Positions 18,861 to 21,326 of a stretch of DNA of 21,326 nucleotides are shown in pieces. Both the position numbers and the translations under genes were made by a program. The stretch's first letter is position 1. Each line of letters starts with the position of its first letter. The DNA is taken from IMG/VR virus record IMGVR_UViG_3300047548_000736, positions 1-21,326 of that record; one strand, given 5' to 3'. The stretch is from a virus. The notes under the pieces were generated by a model. It had not been told where the DNA came from and searched no databases. It saw only the letters and a program-made list of their open reading frames with translations.

Positions 18861-19267
18861 TTGTAAAGATAACCTCCTGCCCAGTCTGCACGTTGATACA
18901 TTTCTTCCCGAGACTTATCATCAAGCAAGTTGTATCGTATTCCTTTTGCGGGAGACTTCCAACTTGCAGACTTATACACATCACCAGTGCTCAGGTCAAC
19001 AAATGCGTGAGCACTTCTCTGATTGCTTGGTTTGCTAACGTGAATGATACGAGCATACTTTCTACCTTTCTCGTAGACATACTCATCCACACCTTCACCC
19101 ATTGCAAGTGCATCAATTTGTTTTTGATGCCATTCTTGAGTTTCTGGATCGTCAAGATGTCTACGATGAGAAGAAATGGAGTATTCTTGATAATTAGTGC
19201 GAAGAACATCGCAGAATTGTTCAATTAAATCAAGGATTTGTTCTTGCATCAGAGTTGTGTTGTTCAT
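18857..19267 (-). CDS. Conserved phage hypothetical protein (136 residues)
   Basis: From ATG 19267 the protein begins MNNTTLMQEQILDLIEQFCD. The central HVSKPSNQRSAHAFVDLSTG followed by DVYKSASWKSPAKGIRYNLL (residues about 82-121) is a block I recognise in phages and giant viruses, where KPSxQ, HAFV, TGDVYKxASW and PAKGxRYNL are conserved. Its biochemical role is not known. The N-terminal helix and C-terminal RADWAGGYLYK complete it. Two adjacent stop-start overlaps couple it to both neighbours. Confidence 0.8.
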   Translation of the reverse strand: MNNTTLMQEQILDLIEQFCDVLRTNYQEYSISSHRRHLDDPETQEWHQKQIDALAMGEGVDEYVYEKGRKYARIIHVSKPSNQRSAHAFVDLSTGDVYKSASWKSPAKGIRYNLLDDKSREEMYQRADWAGGYLYK

Positions 19268-19425
19268 CAATGATTTAACTCGTTTGTAATTGCTTGGATT
19301 CTTTCGATTCGAGTTACAAGTGATTTGATTTTGCCGACAACCAAATCAAAGTCATCATTTGTTTTTCCTGCAAGTGCTTCTTGCAATCTTTCAAATGCAG
19401 CATCAGTTTGTAATGTTAATTTCAT
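19267..19425 (-). CDS. Small helical hypothetical protein (52 residues)
   Basis: ATG 19425 begins MKLTLQTDAAFERLQEALAG and continues KTNDDFDLVVGKIKSLVTRI, ending ERIQAITNELNH. It is an amphipathic helical protein that could form a short coiled coil. The stop overlaps the next start by one base (TGATG), and the start overlaps the preceding stop (TAATG). Confidence 0.6.
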   Translation of the reverse strand: MKLTLQTDAAFERLQEALAGKTNDDFDLVVGKIKSLVTRIERIQAITNELNH

Positions 19426-19589
19426 TATTCTGTTGTACCTACACTTACATCTGGTTCATCATCATTATACTCCAAAATTGCTTCTCCAGCATCGTGATTC
19501 AGTTGCTCATAGATGCTTTCATAAATCCAATCACAACAGGGTTGGTCATCCTCAACAAGGAGTTTAATAGTGATGGTGACTTCTTTCAT
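19425..19589 (-). CDS. Small acidic hypothetical protein (54 residues)
   Basis: ATG 19589 begins MKEVTITIKLLVEDDQPCCD and continues WIYESIYEQLNHDAGEAILE. Its VTITIKLLVEDD strand and an IYESIYEQL helix resemble part of the 7563-7862 protein (YDSIYETIYKSV), hinting at shared ancestry. Coupled by ATGA to the gene at 19586. Confidence 0.65.
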   Translation of the reverse strand: MKEVTITIKLLVEDDQPCCDWIYESIYEQLNHDAGEAILEYNDDEPDVSVGTTE

Positions 19590-19852
19590 TTTTTGATAGT
19601 TTTCTTGAGTTTCAGACGGGCAACTTCATCATCAATACATTCTCCAATTACTTGATAAATGTAATCGGTGTTTCCTACTTCATAAAGAATTTCACAAGCA
19701 TCTTCATCAGGAAGATATTGCTCATTACAGTTCTCATCCATAGTGAATACATCAGCAGGACTGAAAACAAATGCAGCAACGTAGGCATCTTCACCATACG
19801 TTGCAATCAGGTCATCAACCCGTTGCTTGAGATTAGCAAGATTGCGATACAT
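19586..19852 (-). CDS. Acidic hypothetical protein (88 residues), paralogue of the gene at 7563-7862
   Basis: The sequence begins MYRNLANLKQRVDDLIATYG and includes PDEDACEILYEVGNTDYIYQ and VIGECIDDEVARLKLKKTIKK. It aligns over its second half with the 99-residue protein at 7563-7862. The two sit in different cassette clusters 12 kb apart, consistent with duplication or independent capture. No motif of known function. Confidence 0.7.
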   Translation of the reverse strand: MYRNLANLKQRVDDLIATYGEDAYVAAFVFSPADVFTMDENCNEQYLPDEDACEILYEVGNTDYIYQVIGECIDDEVARLKLKKTIKK

Positions 19853-19854
19853 AA

Positions 19855-20028
19855 TCAGAAAGAAACGTAAGGGTGGTCGGGGTCAAGAACATCTACTGTT
19901 TTATCCGTAAAATGAAAACTATTCATTGGATAAAACTCATCATTGGCAATGTCATAAATTGACACGTCAGACTTCAATTGCTCCAGAGTGAGAGTCTGAA
20001 GAATCTCCAAAAGATTTTGATAAGTCAT
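19855..20028 (-). CDS. Small acidic hypothetical protein (57 residues)
   Basis: ATG 20028 begins MTYQNLLEILQTLTLEQLKS and continues DVSIYDIANDEFYPMNSFHF. The LLxxLxxLxxEQLxxDVxIYD opening followed by E(Y/F)YP recurs in many phages of diverse hosts. Extension to 20097 would read through the upstream gene in another frame and is rejected. It overlaps the preceding stop by one base. Confidence 0.75.
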   Translation of the reverse strand: MTYQNLLEILQTLTLEQLKSDVSIYDIANDEFYPMNSFHFTDKTVDVLDPDHPYVSF

Positions 20029-20150
20029 CAGATTACTTTGAATTTGCGTTTGATGTGCTGCAATGCTTGTTTTCTTGCTTTGAGTTTCCCCTTGCAAGAA
20101 CCTTTTGTGGACTTACGTTTGCCCGAGTTGTGCTGCCAATTCGGAGTCAT
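20028..20150 (-). CDS. Small very basic protein (40 residues)
   Basis: ATG 20150 begins MTPNWQHNSGKRKSTKGSCK and ends GKLKARKQALQHIKRKFKVI before TGA 20028. Roughly a third of the residues are Lys or Arg. GGGGAGGG stands directly before the start, a strong but very close ribosome site. Nucleic-acid binding is plausible from composition alone. First behind cassette J. Confidence 0.65.
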   Translation of the reverse strand: MTPNWQHNSGKRKSTKGSCKGKLKARKQALQHIKRKFKVI

Positions 20151-20174
20151 CCCTCCCCTTTGCTTGATGAACAT

Positions 20175-20236
20175 AGTATAACACCCCTTCCAAGCAAATG
20201 GAAGGGGTGATGGACAGTCCCACAAGTGGCACAGGA
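20175..20236 (-). promoter_or_regulatory. Early promoter cassette J
   Basis: The perfect 11-bp stem CACCCCTTCCA/TGGAAGGGGTG (20182-20209, loop of 6) abuts extended -10 TGT-TATACT (20175-20180). The degenerate upstream palindrome, with AGTCC/GGACT and CCAC-AA-GTGG, lies about 47 bp from the -10 and keeps the word CAAGTGGCACA. Confidence 0.65.
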
Positions 20237-20401
20237 CTATTTCTTTAGACTCCTAGTTTCCAGACCATTAACAACCATTCCCTTTTTAATCATTTTCATC
20301 ATTGCTTCCTGTGCGGATTCAAGTTGAAAATAGCAGGCAAACTTCTGTTCTCCCATAAACTCATATTCTACAGTGTAGAACTCATCATCGAGTTTAGGCA
20401 T
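20237..20401 (-). CDS. Small hypothetical protein (54 residues)
   Basis: ATG 20401 begins MPKLDDEFYTVEYEFMGEQK and continues FACYFQLESAQEAMMKMIKK before TAG 20237. A beta hairpin followed by a Met-rich helix is likely. It overlaps the HNH gene stop by eight bases and the end of cassette J, and is probably read from the promoter at 20891. Function unknown. Confidence 0.65.
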   Translation of the reverse strand: MPKLDDEFYTVEYEFMGEQKFACYFQLESAQEAMMKMIKKGMVVNGLETRSLKK

Positions 20402-20870
20402 AGGTATATTCCTTCCATTCAGGAACGTTTGACCTATCCAAAGAGAATAGCATCTTGTTGAGTGGTTTTCTTGGAACAGTTTGAAGAACTAAATTAGTTT
20501 CTTCTAAGAGTTTATCACCCTTACGGGAATTGCAAGGCATACAAGCAACTACAAGATTCTCCCAAGTATCTTCACCACCACGGGAACGAGGAATGATATG
20601 GTCAATAGTAAGTTCTTTAGTTGAACCACAATACTGACACTTGTGCCCATCACGTTTGTAAATCATTGTGCGTGATGGTTTGTTCTGTGCGAGTTTCGCA
20701 TATGGCAACTTAATATAATTGACCAGTCGAATGACTCTCTTACCAAGTGCCTGTGCTTTATTCTTCATAAGCAGCACGATTGCTCTCTTCCAATTAGTAA
20801 AGTTAATTGGTTCGTAAGATGCGTTCAGAACAAGTATAGTTTGGTTTGGTTCAATTTTTAAGTAGTCCAT
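20394..20870 (-). CDS. HNH endonuclease
   Basis: A 158-residue protein with a full HNH nuclease domain. Zinc-binding pairs CQYC (78/81) and CMPC (110/113) frame the DH of TIDHIIPRSRGG (Asp90, His91), with Asn105 and the catalytic-helix residues NSRKGD (114-119). The N-terminal VLNASYEPINFTNWKRAIVL block is the recurring phage/cyanobacterial HNH family opening. Such proteins are either free-standing homing endonucleases or packaging-related nucleases. No intron or terminase is nearby, so the choice is open. It has its own perfect-consensus promoter. Confidence 0.92.
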   Translation of the reverse strand: MDYLKIEPNQTILVLNASYEPINFTNWKRAIVLLMKNKAQALGKRVIRLVNYIKLPYAKLAQNKPSRTMIYKRDGHKCQYCGSTKELTIDHIIPRSRGGEDTWENLVVACMPCNSRKGDKLLEETNLVLQTVPRKPLNKMLFSLDRSNVPEWKEYTYA

Positions 20871-20890
20871 AAGAGTATTTGAGTGGAATG

Positions 20891-20920
20891 ATTATACTTC
20901 CATTAGTATCTAGATGTCAA
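20891..20920 (-). promoter_or_regulatory. Perfect-consensus sigma70 promoter for the HNH gene
   Basis: TTGACA (20915-20920), an 18-base spacer and TATAAT (20891-20896) on the minus strand are perfect boxes. The -35 box lies inside the last codons of the phosphoesterase gene. No cassette palindrome is present here, so this promoter is of a different class. Confidence 0.75.
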
Positions 20921-21326
20921 AGAATTTATCTGGAAAGAATCCAGTATCTTGACCTGGATAACCACCAGGATTACAAACAACTCGACAACCATCAATCATA
21001 TAATCAAAGGCATTGTGAGTGTGTCCGTGAACCCAGTATTTAATTTGTGGATGATTCACAATAATATCATCAAGATTACTACAATAAGCACCATTTGCAT
21101 ACTTCTTGTATTCCTGCGGAATAGATTGATAACTCGGTGCGTGATGACTGATGACAAATACGTTTTCATTCAGTGTTTGTAGTTGCTTGAGAAGATACGT
21201 CTTACTTTCTTTATGAAAAGCAAGAGTATCAGATGGATTCATCTTCCGATACTTCGGAGTGATACGAATAACTTTATAGTCATTCATCACTTGTGCTGCT
21301 TCCATCATCTCTAAAGCATTTTCATT
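20910..21326 (-). CDS. Calcineurin-like metallophosphoesterase (C-terminal part, 5' cut by window edge)
   Basis: The frame is open to the right edge, so the start is outside the window. Seen are the metal-binding blocks VISHHAPS (the GNHE/H-type site) and YWVHGHTHNAFDY (GHTH site), followed by GCRVVCNPGGYPGQ, the typical ending of phage metallophosphoesterases. The N-terminal Asp/His metal site (DxH) must lie upstream. It probably acts on nucleic acid or a nucleotide phosphoester; the substrate is unknown. It ends at TAG 20910, overlapping the HNH promoter. Confidence 0.9.
   Translation of the reverse strand, partial: NENALEMMEAAQVMNDYKVIRITPKYRKMNPSDTLAFHKESKTYLLKQLQTLNENVFVISHHAPSYQSIPQEYKKYANGAYCSNLDDIIVNHPQIKYWVHGHTHNAFDYMIDGCRVVCNPGGYPGQDTGFFPDKFFDI

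Noticed and set aside
9605-20200. CRISPR array or insertion sequence
   Set aside because: The dispersed palindromes are kilobases apart without spacer-sized units, and no transposase or terminal repeat pair is present.
9337-20240. NtcA-type activation sites (GTA-N8-TAC) in the cassettes
   Set aside because: I found no GTA-N8-TAC at the expected distance from the -10 hexamers; the palindrome sequence and spacing are different.

Overview
The window is part of a T4-like cyanomyovirus genome, a phage of marine Synechococcus or Prochlorococcus. Three things point there. Baseplate wedge genes 25 and 6 lie side by side, as in T4-type phages. They sit next to a phage SpeD and a cluster of small conserved cyanophage proteins. 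The rest is dominated by very short, acidic, tightly overlapping genes. Every gene I accept is on the minus strand, so transcription runs from high to low coordinates. No tRNA, rRNA, CRISPR array or insertion sequence was found.

Positions 1-3504 form a late structural block: gp25, gp6 (broken by a frameshift near 1540), the start of a large baseplate-associated protein that leaves the window, and a 67-residue protein. Positions 3574-5938 hold metabolic and accessory genes: S-adenosylmethionine decarboxylase, a conserved cyanophage protein, two tiny proteins (one very basic) and a GT-A-type glycosyltransferase with its own sigma70-like promoter. Positions 6078-7402 are about 1.3 kb without a credible gene. 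This stretch is packed with repeats, including six perfect TTTTCCACA boxes (the cyanobacterial DnaA-box form), a 24-bp element repeated in inverted orientation, a plus-strand sigma70 promoter and an AT-rich tract. I propose it as a replication origin or DnaA-binding locus.

Positions 7403-20401 are an early-type accessory region of about 40 small genes. Recognisable members are a DUF2786 protein, an ArdA-like antirestriction protein, an SF2 DEAH helicase and a ribbon-helix-helix-like protein. Most of the others are of unknown function. The genes are grouped into ten clusters, and each cluster is headed by the same kind of intergenic cassette. The cassette has an upstream palindrome (best form TGTGCCACT-N6-AGTGGCACA), often a second inverted repeat, and then an extended -10 (TGn-TATRAT type) without a -35. 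The palindrome centre is always 42-47 bp from the -10 centre. These look like the cyanophage counterpart of the mobile promoter/stem-loop cassettes described in T4-type phages, but the palindromes lack U-tracts and behave more like operators or processing sites than terminators.

Positions 20394-21326 carry an HNH endonuclease with a perfect-consensus sigma70 promoter and the C-terminal part of a calcineurin-like metallophosphoesterase cut by the window edge.
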